From contig JAPOSZ010000014.1 of assembly GCA_026709415.1 (NCBI GenBank), forward strand, positions 62,001 to 126,000: DNA of 64,000 nucleotides, in the 5' to 3' direction. This document shows positions 1 to 8,606 of this stretch, piece after piece; the stretch's first letter is position 1, and each line of letters starts with the position of its first letter. The notes beneath the pieces were generated by a model that did not search any database, was not told the origin of the DNA, and saw only the letters and a program-made list of their open reading frames with translations. The stretch is from Flavobacteriaceae bacterium (lineage in GTDB: Bacteria; Bacteroidota; Bacteroidia; Flavobacteriales; Flavobacteriaceae). A program made the translations under genes and the position numbers.

Positions 1-275
1 TTAGCTGCACACGAATTAATGAAAGGAGAAGTCAAAGAAACAAAACCAATCAACCCCAAATTACTCCTCAAATCTCTTTTACGGATGCTTTTTGTTATTC
101 CTTTTCTGGTTGTCTGTTTTGTGGCTTTATGGTGATCGCCATAATGGCATTTCCGGAGTGGATTGGAACAAGAGAAATCTAGAGCCTTGTTGGCTTAACA
201 ACAGTACTTGTCCTATCGTTTGCTTGTTTATCATATATCGGGTTTAACAGCGACAAACTAGGAAAGATTCAATAA
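1..275 (+). pseudogene. 3' end of a decayed membrane-protein gene (partial at window edge)
   Basis: Frame 1 is open from the window edge to a TGA at 133-135 and ends in a hydrophobic segment (MLFVIPFLVVCFVALW). The third frame then continues with MAFPEWIGTREI, hits TAG at 180-182, and resumes with a second hydrophobic stretch (VGLTTVLVLSFACLSYIGF) ending at TAA 273-275. An intrinsic terminator follows 24 bases later, so 275 looks like the original gene end. I infer one membrane-protein tail broken by a frameshift near 130 and a nonsense codon at 180. The alternative is that the gene simply ends at 135. The family is not recognisable from this fragment. Confidence 0.35.
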
Positions 276-298
276 TAAAACGCCCCTAAGATAAGACT

Positions 299-326
299 GC
301 CCAACTCATGGGCTTATTTCGTTTTT
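299..326 (+). terminator. intrinsic terminator
   Basis: GCCCA (299-303) pairs with TGGGC (309-313) around a 5-base loop. The T-rich run TTATTTCGTTTTT follows. It would end the plus-strand gene whose remnant stops at 275. Confidence 0.55.
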
Positions 327-407
327 AAAAACTATATATGACGTTACTCCTACTATGGAGAATATTTCAGTTGAATATGGCGAGATTGATATTGAAATAG
401 AAATTAG

Positions 408-1910
408 TTAATCATATTTGGCGGGGGTACCATTGGTGGAACTGTTATTAATAAATTCTCGGAGATCTTCATTGGATTGAATCAAATCGGGATATCTTAA
501 ATACATCATATGGCCACTTCGATAACCTTTAAAACTCAATCGATCTTTAAAGGCCCCTCGTGGATCGATTTGCCACATGGTATATTTCGCGTTGAAATAA
601 GTCGTAGCCCCATCATAATAACCCGATTGAGTCAATACTTTTAAAAAAGGATTTTGAGCCATGGCTTGCCTCAAATCATCGCGAACGTTGACATTATCAT
701 TTTCCCAGGGCCGAACTGGCCCAAACATATTGTATTTCACATCGGTTTTGAAATTTAATTTGGTCCGAATGTAATGATTGATGGCGGGGGTAAAGGAATG
801 AAGCCAAGAAGTTAATTCAGAATTATAATCTGGACTATCCCCGGCATCTTTGACATCGATGCCAGTGTATCTTGAATCAAGTCTGCCAACAGTTTTACCT
901 TCACTCCGAAGCAATTCTTTCCAAAAAAACGAAGTCGGAATGCGAAGATTATTATCCAAGACAGCTTGTTTGGAAAGACCAGAATAATAAGCAACTTTTT
1001 CAGCCATTGAGTTTTTATGGTCAGGATCAATAAAACCCCCTTGTGTAATGGCGGGTATTAATTCATTGATGGCGAAGTTTTCAGCTTCAGGTAGTATATC
1101 GTATAGATCTTGGGATTGTAATGCCGCATCGAGTTTTTGATGATGCCAAGCCGTAGCCGTGTAATAAGGTAAATTTAAAGAAATAGCAACAGGCCCACCA
1201 GTTCGATAAACCCGATAGTCGGCAGGAGATACCAATATGACACCATTGAGATACATCCATTGTTGGCTTTGAAGAGCCAGTGATAATCCCATAACACGAG
1301 TTCCGCCATAACTTTCACCAATCAAATATTTAGGGGATTCCCATCGCTGGTATCGAGAAACAAAGGTGTTGAGCCATTCGGCCAAATACTTGATATCAGC
1401 TTCGATTCCAAAAAAGGTTTCCCTTGGTTCTTTTTTCCCATCGACTTCTAAAATTCTGGAATATGCGGTATTGACAGGATTGATAAAAATGATATCAGCC
1501 ACATCTAATATTGAATATGGATTTTGTTTGTAACCGTAGGGTTGGACGGGATATCCTTCATCATCAACTTTTAAAATATAGGGACCAGTGTATGCCATAT
1601 GCATCCAAACAGAAGCACTTCCAGGACCGCCATTAAAAGAAAAGATGATGGGACGGTTGGCTGAATTAGAAATATTATCCCGTTTATAATAGGTATAAAA
1701 AAGAGTGGCGATGGCTTGACCATCATCATTCCAAACAGGTTGGGTTCCAGTATAAGCTGTATAATCTATGGTTTGACCTTTGATTTTGGTTTGATGTTTT
1801 GTAATCACCGTAGTATCGATAGCAATCTGCCGATCTTGTGAAAAGCCAAAAGAAAAAACTAAAAAAAACAGCAACGAATAATTGGTGAATTTCATGGTGT
1901 TTTTAATCAT
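408..1910 (-). CDS. S10 family serine carboxypeptidase-like peptidase, secreted
   Basis: A 500-residue alpha/beta-hydrolase of peptidase family S10, expected to trim C-terminal residues from peptides outside the cytoplasm. Motifs in order: oxyanion-hole region NGGPGSAS (93-100), nucleophile Ser200 in GESYGG, Asp433 in GYYDG and His467 in SGHMM, so the full triad is present. The N-terminus is a signal peptide ending near FSQ. A second Met at residue 6 (MKFTNY) gives the more usual signal-peptide start, so translation may begin at 1895. It stands alone, separated from the next minus-strand gene by a terminator at 1951-1978. Bacteroidota often carry such periplasmic S10 enzymes for peptide scavenging; the exact substrate is not predictable. 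Confidence 0.9.
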   Translation of the reverse strand: MIKNTMKFTNYSLLFFLVFSFGFSQDRQIAIDTTVITKHQTKIKGQTIDYTAYTGTQPVWNDDGQAIATLFYTYYKRDNISNSANRPIIFSFNGGPGSASVWMHMAYTGPYILKVDDEGYPVQPYGYKQNPYSILDVADIIFINPVNTAYSRILEVDGKKEPRETFFGIEADIKYLAEWLNTFVSRYQRWESPKYLIGESYGGTRVMGLSLALQSQQWMYLNGVILVSPADYRVYRTGGPVAISLNLPYYTATAWHHQKLDAALQSQDLYDILPEAENFAINELIPAITQGGFIDPDHKNSMAEKVAYYSGLSKQAVLDNNLRIPTSFFWKELLRSEGKTVGRLDSRYTGIDVKDAGDSPDYNSELTSWLHSFTPAINHYIRTKLNFKTDVKYNMFGPVRPWENDNVNVRDDLRQAMAQNPFLKVLTQSGYYDGATTYFNAKYTMWQIDPRGAFKDRLSFKGYRSGHMMYLRYPDLIQSNEDLREFINNSSTNGTPAKYD

Positions 1911-1950
1911 ACGTTTAAATTTTCACCGTCCAAATTAGGGAATATGTTAT

Positions 1951-1978
1951 AAAAAAGCCTCCCAATATGGGAGGCTTC
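1951..1978 (-). terminator. strong intrinsic terminator of the OmpA/TSP3 gene
   Basis: A perfect 7-bp stem (GCCTCCC / GGGAGGC, 1957-1975) has a run of six T on the minus strand (AAAAAA at 1951-1956 on plus). The orientation fits the gene ending at 2002. Confidence 0.9.
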
Positions 1979-2001
1979 AGAAAAAATACAAAATGAAAAA
2001 T

Positions 2002-3342
2002 CTATTCTTGGGTTTTTAAAATAATTTTAACTCTTCGATTAGCACTTCGCCCTTTTCGAGTGTTGTTATTAGCAACCGGTTGTTTTTCACCATAAGAAAC
2101 AATTTCTAGCCGATTAGGATCAACCTCTTGTTCGACCAAGAAATCAACGACACTTTGAGCTCGTGCTAATCCCAATTCGTAATTATATTTTTCAGAACCA
2201 TCTGAAGAAGCATGTCCTTCAATAAGGAGCTCAATGGCGTTATAATCCCTTAAAATGGGAGCCAGCTCATCACTCAAAGTAGACTTGTTTTCTTCTGATA
2301 ATTTACTGCTATCACCAGCAAAATGGAGAGTAGCTTTTTCAGAAGAAGTCCAATCAATAATCGATTGGGGTATAGTTGGACATCCATCTTCTCCTTTACC
2401 GGGTACATCAGGGCAAGCGTCTCTGTCGTCCGTGACGCCATCACCATCTCTGTCGCCCCAAGGACACCCATTATTATCAGCTGATCCAGCCTGATTCGGG
2501 CAGTCATCATCAGGATTTGCAATGCCGTCTCTATCATTATCTGGACATCCTTTTAGATCCTCAGATCCAGCCTCTTGAGGGCATCGGTCATCAGAATCGA
2601 TAATGCCATCCCCATCAGAATCAGGACATCCATTGAATTCAGCAATTCCTGCTGTATTGGGACAATCATCAGCTTTGTCAATAATGCCATCTCCGTCAGA
2701 ATCAGGACAACCATCAAATTCTTTGAGCCCCGCTTCTTGAGGACATTCATCAATGCGATCGCGAATGCCATCTCGATCTTTATCAGCAATTGCGAATCCG
2801 TATGAAAAACCTACAATATGTTTCATATGATTAAAGCCAACCTCAAATGAACTTTCATCTTCCATATTGGATTGAATGGAGGTAGACAGATTGAGGCTTA
2901 TATGATCACTCAAATCGATGTCCACACCAACCCCTCCTGAAAGGGTATAGTTAGCTTCTGTCGAAGGAAAAGGGCCTTCTTTGTCCACTTTTTCATCAAA
3001 TCTGACAAGGCCATAACTTGCTTTGACAAAAGGGCGAACACTTTTCTTCGGGTCATTGACTATATTCAATTTAAGGTTTCCTTCTAAAGAGGAATAAGAG
3101 TACTCTTTATCGCCATCTTCAGCATTCCCCAAAGTATATTCACCACCAAAAGAAACTCCTCCAATGAGATATCTAGAGACAGCGACTGAAGGGGCTCCAA
3201 ATTTAATGCCACTATCAACATCATCCCCTGAAAGATTAATCAAATTAGCTCCCAAACTGATCACCCAGGGATTTTCAGTGTTCTGAGAATACGAAAAGGA
3301 AAGTGACAATAGAGTAAAACAAATAATGTGTAGTTTTTTCAT
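2002..3342 (-). CDS. OmpA-family outer-membrane protein with thrombospondin type 3 repeats
   Basis: A 446-residue outer-membrane protein. A signal peptide (MKKLHIICFTLLSLSFSYSQ) leads into an N-terminal beta-barrel-like region of about 165 residues. Next come five to six calcium-binding TSP3 repeats (DSDGDGIID / CP pattern, roughly residues 187-325). The C-terminal OmpA domain that grips peptidoglycan follows (ELLIEGHASSDGS, ending in GRSANRRVKIIL). This is the common Bacteroidota porin-like OmpA architecture that anchors the outer membrane to the wall. An in-frame TTG lies 11 codons upstream, but the ATG at 3342 begins a textbook signal peptide and lies 22 bases after a TAATTTTG box. It is monocistronic, with its own promoter and strong terminator, as expected for an abundant protein. 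Confidence 0.93.
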   Translation of the reverse strand: MKKLHIICFTLLSLSFSYSQNTENPWVISLGANLINLSGDDVDSGIKFGAPSVAVSRYLIGGVSFGGEYTLGNAEDGDKEYSYSSLEGNLKLNIVNDPKKSVRPFVKASYGLVRFDEKVDKEGPFPSTEANYTLSGGVGVDIDLSDHISLNLSTSIQSNMEDESSFEVGFNHMKHIVGFSYGFAIADKDRDGIRDRIDECPQEAGLKEFDGCPDSDGDGIIDKADDCPNTAGIAEFNGCPDSDGDGIIDSDDRCPQEAGSEDLKGCPDNDRDGIANPDDDCPNQAGSADNNGCPWGDRDGDGVTDDRDACPDVPGKGEDGCPTIPQSIIDWTSSEKATLHFAGDSSKLSEENKSTLSDELAPILRDYNAIELLIEGHASSDGSEKYNYELGLARAQSVVDFLVEQEVDPNRLEIVSYGEKQPVANNNTRKGRSANRRVKIILKTQE

Positions 3343-3363
3343 AAGTCGGTTTGTTTTAACAAG

Positions 3364-3371
3364 CAAAATTA
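3364..3371 (-). promoter_or_regulatory. -7 box TAATTTTG for the OmpA/TSP3 gene
   Basis: Matches the Bacteroidota primary-sigma -7 consensus TAnnTTTG exactly, 22 bases before the ATG. No clear -33 TTTG is seen at the standard distance. Confidence 0.5.
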
Positions 3372-3479
3372 GCAAAGCGGATCATTTTAGAATAAATGTA
3401 ATTAAAATTTTAAAGATTCATTGATTATCATACAACTTTTGAATCAAATATTTTATAAAATTGATGAAATTAGCCCCAA

Positions 3480-5174
3480 TCAAATGATGAAATTAATAGA
3501 AGTTTTGGTTTGATTTCCTACTTTATCCTCAACTGAAATTTCTAACAAATGTTCGCCGGTAGAAAGCTCGATATCTGAAAAATCAAAAATCAACAAATCT
3601 TCTTTGGATTCATATTCAAATAATACCCATTGACCATCAATGGCTCCATGATAAGATGATATTGACCCATTATCATCTCCTACTCGTAATTGTATGTCTT
3701 TTTCTTGCTCCATGTTTTTTCCTTCGTGAATATTGATTGGTTCAATGATTGGTGGTGATTGATCACGTAGAATCGTGTAAGTCCCTAATTCTTTGATTCT
3801 AGTAGAAATATGGTTTCCCTCCTTGTAGGCCGAAATAAAAGAGGGTTCTTGTTCATTATCTCGAAGTTTAGCGATGAAAAACTGCTGTTTATTTTCCAAC
3901 TGTAATGAATTTAAAGCAAAAGAAATTTTAAGGGAATTATTGACTGCCAATGAGTCGGTTCCCAAATCGATGGTCTGGTTCCACTGTTGAATATCCAGCA
4001 CCACATCATCAAAAAAAGTGTTTTTTGGAAATTCGACTTGTATTGCATCAAAATCGAATTGATAGGATTCAGATTGATTGATGGAAATGCCATTTTCATG
4101 TATTGGATAGACATTTGTCAAATTGTTTTGTGGTGGACCACCTATAATATTCATTTTAATAACTGACATATTTTGATGGTGATCTTTAATGACAAGTTTT
4201 ATTGGAACGGAATCCTTTTCTTGGATATGGATGATTCCATCAGTTAAATCTTCCCAAACCGATACATCATTTAAAGGATGTTTAAAGAGTCTTTGTATAC
4301 GCTGATTTTCTAGACGATATAATGGGTAATCAATCATTAAATTGATATAGTTTCGGTCAGAAAATTGAATTTGGTCAAATTGATATCTAAAAATGGATTG
4401 GTCCTGTTTTATTAAATCGACACTATATACCCCATTGACATTGGCACTCAAATTTGAACGGTCATGCATTTGAATCCCTAAACTGATTGGTCCTAAAGCT
4501 TGGACAGAATCGACCCAGTATAGTTTGTGGGGAAAGTCAGTTTCTTCAAAATCTAAACGTTGTCGATACAATCCATCATCAAGATGGCTATATATCATGA
4601 TTTCAGATATAACTGGGGGAATGGTATCCCCAACAAAATAAGGAAGTTTCAGCGGGTTCACTGGGACATTCTTTGGATTTCTAATTTCAAAATGCAGGTG
4701 AGGCCCGAGTGATGATCCCGTATTTCCAGAATAACCAATTAGTTCTCCAACACTAATGGGAATACTATTTTTTTCTAGATAGAGATCTACTTCAAATTGT
4801 TTTTTGGCATATTGATGATGTTTAACAAATTTTTGTATCACGTCAGAAAATTTATCCAAATGAGCATACACGGCCATATATCCATCATCATGTGTGATAT
4901 ACAATACTTTTCCATAGCCACTGGTACTGACTCTTATTCTGCTGACCCATCCACCGCTAACACTATAAATATTCAATCCTTTTTCACCATTGGTTCGCAT
5001 ATCAAGACCCGCATGAAAATGGGTTTTTCGATATTCAGAAAAAGTGCCAGAAACAGCGATGGGGATATCCAAAGGAGACACATACCCTTCAAATGATTGT
5101 CCCAAAATAGGGATTGGTAAACTCCAAAATAGAAATAAACAGTACTTGTAAAAAATTTTTCTAATGGTTTTCAT
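3480..5174 (-). CDS. secreted M23 (LytM) metallopeptidase with long C-terminal extension
   Basis: A 564-residue exported cell-wall peptidase or scaffold. A signal peptide (ending near PILGQ) is followed by the M23 domain at about residues 35-175. The zinc ligands are visible: HxxxD in HFHAGLD (His54, Asp58) and HLH in GPHLHFE (His159, His161), so it should be active on peptidoglycan cross-bridges. Roughly 390 residues of Ig-like, beta-rich sequence follow and are not typical of minimal M23 enzymes. The frame is open upstream to 5270, but the ATG at 5174 starts a clean signal peptide (MKTIRKIFYKYCLFLFWSLP). It is divergent from the zapA operon, and the two promoters share the 5175-5351 gap. 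Confidence 0.88.
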   Translation of the reverse strand: MKTIRKIFYKYCLFLFWSLPIPILGQSFEGYVSPLDIPIAVSGTFSEYRKTHFHAGLDMRTNGEKGLNIYSVSGGWVSRIRVSTSGYGKVLYITHDDGYMAVYAHLDKFSDVIQKFVKHHQYAKKQFEVDLYLEKNSIPISVGELIGYSGNTGSSLGPHLHFEIRNPKNVPVNPLKLPYFVGDTIPPVISEIMIYSHLDDGLYRQRLDFEETDFPHKLYWVDSVQALGPISLGIQMHDRSNLSANVNGVYSVDLIKQDQSIFRYQFDQIQFSDRNYINLMIDYPLYRLENQRIQRLFKHPLNDVSVWEDLTDGIIHIQEKDSVPIKLVIKDHHQNMSVIKMNIIGGPPQNNLTNVYPIHENGISINQSESYQFDFDAIQVEFPKNTFFDDVVLDIQQWNQTIDLGTDSLAVNNSLKISFALNSLQLENKQQFFIAKLRDNEQEPSFISAYKEGNHISTRIKELGTYTILRDQSPPIIEPINIHEGKNMEQEKDIQLRVGDDNGSISSYHGAIDGQWVLFEYESKEDLLIFDFSDIELSTGEHLLEISVEDKVGNQTKTSINFII

Positions 5175-5317
5175 TCTATGTGCTAATCGAAAATATAAAA
5201 CTGTAAATGTAAAGCCATGGTTTTTAAATTTCATCAAAAGATGTATTATCGATATCATTTCTGTTATCATACATTCAAATGAAAATAAAACAGAAGAATT
5301 TTGAGTTCCCTTTTAAT

Positions 5318-5325
5318 TACCTTTG
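5318..5325 (+). promoter_or_regulatory. -7 box TACCTTTG for the zapA operon
   Basis: Exact TAnnTTTG match, 26 bases upstream of the GTG start at 5352. A TTG lies at 5301-5303, closer than the usual 19-base spacing. Confidence 0.5.
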
Positions 5326-5351
5326 TTCCTATTCGTGGTTAATTAAATTAA

Positions 5352-5663
5352 GTGTCAGCAATTCCAGAAAATTTAAGTCTATTAAAAAATAAAGTGAATC
5401 AGTTGCTAGATCTAATGACAGTTCAAAAGCGACAATTAAATGATCTGTCATTGGAAAATAAAAATTTGATTGCGGAAAACAGTTCACTAAGAAATGAATT
5501 AGAAACCATCCAAATCAGTCATTGGGCAGGCAATGATGTAGAATTTTTCAAAGGCAGTGAAAAAGGCACATCAAAAACAAAAGCTCGATTAAATCAAATA
5601 ATTGAACAAGTGGATCAATGTATTGAAGATTTTTCTAGAATAACACTTCAAGCAACGGTATGA
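5352..5663 (+). CDS. small coiled-coil protein encoded upstream of zapA
   Basis: A 103-residue soluble protein that is almost entirely heptad-like coiled coil (LLKNKVNQLLDLMTVQKR, then LENKNLIAENSSLRNELE). It has no enzymatic motif. The GTG start is inferred because no in-frame ATG precedes residue 22 and a -7 box lies 26 bases upstream. Its stop overlaps the zapA start (ATGA), so the two are translationally coupled. Position and fold suggest a ZapB-like division-ring partner, but that role is inference from context only. Confidence 0.75.
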   Translation: MSAIPENLSLLKNKVNQLLDLMTVQKRQLNDLSLENKNLIAENSSLRNELETIQISHWAGNDVEFFKGSEKGTSKTKARLNQIIEQVDQCIEDFSRITLQATV

Positions 5664-5977
5664 ATCATCAAGATATTAAATTGGTTATAGGGGGAAGAAT
5701 TTATCCCGTGAATGCTAGTTCAGACCGAGAACCCTTTCTCAAAGAAACGGCTGATCAAATCAACAAACGACTTTTAACCATAGAAGCAAAATATGCCATT
5801 AAAAACAAACAAGATAGTTTGGCTATGTTAGCCTTACAATTAATGGTTACAAAAAATCGAAGTGTCATAGAAAAAGATTTAAAAACAGTTGACAAAAAAC
5901 AAAAAGAAAATCAGGAAGTCAACACTTTTGTTGATGCCCTAATAAGTAAAATCGACTTTCATATGAAAGTCGATTAG
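5660..5977 (+). CDS. zapA: cell division protein ZapA
   Basis: A 105-residue ZapA that would bundle FtsZ protofilaments at the division site. The N-terminal ZapA fold is seen in IKLVIGGRIYPVNAS, followed by the alpha-helical dimerisation region (LAMLALQLMVTKNRS). The start ATG overlaps the previous gene's TGA. The last eight sense codons form a perfect 24-base palindrome (5951-5974) ending directly before the stop. This hairpin may act as a terminator or processing site between zapA and the 6S RNA gene. Confidence 0.88.
   Translation: MNHQDIKLVIGGRIYPVNASSDREPFLKETADQINKRLLTIEAKYAIKNKQDSLAMLALQLMVTKNRSVIEKDLKTVDKKQKENQEVNTFVDALISKIDFHMKVD
5951..5974 (+). terminator. perfect inverted repeat inside the 3' end of zapA
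   Basis: ATCGACTTTC and GAAAGTCGAT pair completely around ATAT, and TAG GTTCTTT follows. The T-run is weak, so it may be a terminator, an RNase processing hairpin or a 3'-end stabiliser. It overlaps coding sequence. Confidence 0.5.
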
Positions 5978-6000
5978 GTTCTTTACATAACGAAATAATA

Positions 6001-6171
6001 CTGCCTGTATTAGTAGAGTCATATAAACTCAACACAAATTAATTCAAAAGGGTAAGTATAGACACTAGAGCGCGCTGGCCATTGGTAAGCCCAGATTTTC
6101 GACCGTCTATTTAGCCCTAAACCTTTTTTTAAAGGAGTTTATAAAATGTCACTAGTATAGGCTTTTTTTTT
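6001..6171 (+). ncRNA. ssrS: 6S RNA (Bacteroidota 6S-Flavo type)
   Basis: A non-coding stretch of about 170 bases between zapA and rny, the locus where Bacteroidota 6S RNA is found as far as I know. The two ends pair in a long closing stem: GCCTGTATTAGT (6003-6014) with ACTAGTATAGGC (6151-6162), 12 pairs including two G-U. Nine T follow (6163-6171), giving a built-in terminator. The interior can form the long, interrupted hairpin expected of an RNA that mimics an open promoter and binds RNA polymerase holoenzyme. The identification rests on structure and synteny, not on a covariance search. Confidence 0.78.
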
Positions 6172-6192
6172 AATAATTAATGAAATTTTAGA

Positions 6193-7761
6193 ATGACGAC
6201 AAGTTTAATAATACAGATAATCATAGGAATTGGATCGGTCCTACTAGGATATATTTTAAGTGGACAGTTGCATTTGGGTAAACGTAGACGTTTGTTGGCC
6301 AAAGCAGAGCTTGAAGCTGAAAAACTTAAAAAAGATTTGCTCTTTCAAGCCAAAGAAGAAAACATAAAACTTCAGGAAAATTTTAATCGTCGAGTGATTG
6401 AAAAAGAAAAGCACTTATCCAAAAAAGAAGATCAGATTCGAAAAAAATTCAATGAAGCTGAAAATAGAATTCGATCAAAAGAAGCGGCCGTTAAAAATCA
6501 ACTGAGGCAGAACAAAGAAAATCATAAAAGACTGGAGTCAAGAGCTCGAGTCATTGATCAAAAAGCAGCTTTCTATAAAAAGGAACTACAAACTATTGAG
6601 AAGACCAAAAAAGAACATTTGGAAAAATTAATTCAAGTCAGCAATCTTTCGGTTGAAGAAATTGAGAAAGAACTGAGAGAGCAACTCAAAGAAAATGTTC
6701 AAGATGAAGCCGAAAAATATTATTCAGATGCCATTGAAGAAGCCAAATTATCGGTGGAAAAAGAAGCTCAAAAAATAATTATTAATACCATCCAACGCGT
6801 AGGCGTTGAAGAAGCGATAGAGAAGAGTGTGACCGTGTTTCATTTAGAATCCGATCAGATTAAAGGAAGAATCATTGGAAGAGAAGGCAGAAATATTAGA
6901 GCACTCGAAGAAGTAACGGGGGTTGATTTAGTGATTGATGATACCCCAGAAGCCATTTTGCTTTCATGTTTTGATCCAGTCAGACGTGAAATCGCAAGAG
7001 AATCACTCAGCCGATTAGTCAATGATGGACGGATTCATCCTGCAAGAATAGAAGATGTCGTTAAAAAGGTGACGAAAAACATTGAAAATCAAATCATTGA
7101 ATATGGCAAGCGGACTGTTATCGATTTGAATATTCATGGGGTTCATCCCGAATTGATTCGTTATATAGGAAGAATGAGATTTAGATCTTCTTATGGACAA
7201 AATCTGCTACATCATTCTAAAGAAGTATCGAGATTATGTGGGATTATGGCGGCTGAACTGGGTCTCAATGTCAAGCAAGCCAAAAGAGCTGGATTACTCC
7301 ATGATGTGGGTAAAGTACCCGAAACAGAAAATGAATTATCACATGCTCTATTGGGTATGAAATGGGCTGAAAAATACGGTGAATCTGAAGTGGTTTGCAA
7401 TGCCATAGGCGCACATCATGATGAAATTGAAATGACCAATTCTATCGCTCCAATAGTTCAAGTATGTGATGCCATATCTGGAGCTCGTCCTGGTGCGCGA
7501 TCTCAACTACAAGAAAATTACCTTCAAAGATTAAAAGAACTAGAAGATGTCTGTTACACATTTGGTGGCGTGACCAAAGCCTATGCCATACATGCGGGTA
7601 GAGAATTGAGAGTATTTGTAGAAAGCAATGAAGTGGATGATCAGCAAACTCACGAACTGTCTGCTTCTTTGAGTCGAAAAATCCAATCGGAAATGACCTA
7701 TCCAGGCCACATCAAAGTCACTGTCATTAGAGAAACAAGATCGATAAATACGGCAAAATAA
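6193..7761 (+). CDS. rny: ribonuclease Y
   Basis: A 522-residue membrane-anchored endoribonuclease that starts mRNA decay. Domains in order: N-terminal transmembrane helix (residues 4-22), long charged coiled coil (about 30-200), KH RNA-binding domain with GRIIGREG (225-232), and HD phosphohydrolase domain with the metal-binding pair His370-Asp371 in LLHDVGK. Length and order match the family (about 520 residues). It follows the 6S RNA terminator by about 20 bases, so it probably has its own promoter or depends on read-through. It is convergent with glpF, with a 13-base gap. Confidence 0.95.
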   Translation: MTTSLIIQIIIGIGSVLLGYILSGQLHLGKRRRLLAKAELEAEKLKKDLLFQAKEENIKLQENFNRRVIEKEKHLSKKEDQIRKKFNEAENRIRSKEAAVKNQLRQNKENHKRLESRARVIDQKAAFYKKELQTIEKTKKEHLEKLIQVSNLSVEEIEKELREQLKENVQDEAEKYYSDAIEEAKLSVEKEAQKIIINTIQRVGVEEAIEKSVTVFHLESDQIKGRIIGREGRNIRALEEVTGVDLVIDDTPEAILLSCFDPVRREIARESLSRLVNDGRIHPARIEDVVKKVTKNIENQIIEYGKRTVIDLNIHGVHPELIRYIGRMRFRSSYGQNLLHHSKEVSRLCGIMAAELGLNVKQAKRAGLLHDVGKVPETENELSHALLGMKWAEKYGESEVVCNAIGAHHDEIEMTNSIAPIVQVCDAISGARPGARSQLQENYLQRLKELEDVCYTFGGVTKAYAIHAGRELRVFVESNEVDDQQTHELSASLSRKIQSEMTYPGHIKVTVIRETRSINTAK

Positions 7762-7774
7762 GAGTTTTTGGAGG

Positions 7775-8521
7775 TTATCCAGTTATAGCCAGATAAGTCA
7801 AAGAGCCAATTACCCCACCAGATAAGGGCCCTAGTATGGGAATCCAACTGTATTTCCAATCGGCATTTTTGTTTTTTCGAGGAATCAGTTGATAAATCAA
7901 TCTTGGTCCCAAATCACGGGCTGGATTGATGGCATATCCGGTGGTCCCACCCAATCCCATACCGATGACCCAAACCAGTAAGGCCACGGGAAGAGCGTCA
8001 ATCGAACCCAATCCAAAATTGGTGACTTTAACATCCGAAATATTCAGGGAAGGACCCGCTATAAATAAGACGCCAAGAACTAATACGAACGTACCAATAA
8101 ATTCGGAAAAGAAATTATTGGAAAATTTTCGAATCGCTGGTGCTGTAAAAAAACTCGATCGAATCACCTCTTCATTATGGGTTATTCTATAATGGTCGAT
8201 ATAAACTAAATAGGCCACCCAACTTCCAATCATGGCTCCCAATAGTTGTGCGAGAAAATACCCTGGGACTAAACTCCATGAAAATTTACCGGCCATGGCC
8301 AAACCTAATGTTACGGCAGGATTAATGTGAGCTCCTGATGAAGGAGCTGAAACATAAACCCCAACAAAAACAGCCAATCCCCAGGCGCACGTGATTAACA
8401 CCCATTGGGTTTGCTGACTGGCTTTGGTTTTATTTAATAATACATTGGCTACCACGCCTGTTCCCAATAGAAGCAGAAAAAACGTACCGATTAGTTCACC
8501 GATTAGTGGATGCATCGTCAT
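7775..8521 (-). CDS. glpF: glycerol uptake facilitator (aquaglyceroporin)
   Basis: A 248-residue MIP-family channel that lets glycerol cross the inner membrane. Six hydrophobic segments and two NPA half-helices are present: HINPAV (67-69) and INPARDLG (199-203). Asp after the second NPAR (Asp203) is the aquaglyceroporin signature, as opposed to water-only aquaporins. It is the last gene of the minus-strand glycerol cluster, 85 bases after glpD. ATG at 8521 is used; a second in-frame ATG two codons in is also possible. Confidence 0.93.
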   Translation of the reverse strand: MTMHPLIGELIGTFFLLLLGTGVVANVLLNKTKASQQTQWVLITCAWGLAVFVGVYVSAPSSGAHINPAVTLGLAMAGKFSWSLVPGYFLAQLLGAMIGSWVAYLVYIDHYRITHNEEVIRSSFFTAPAIRKFSNNFFSEFIGTFVLVLGVLFIAGPSLNISDVKVTNFGLGSIDALPVALLVWVIGMGLGGTTGYAINPARDLGPRLIYQLIPRKNKNADWKYSWIPILGPLSGGVIGSLTYLAITG

Positions 8522-8606
8522 ATGTAATAATTTTTTTGATTGATTTGTATTGATTTATTTGCTTTAGTTTCCATTGTTGAGACCGGCCGAGGATATTTTT
8601 TATGAT

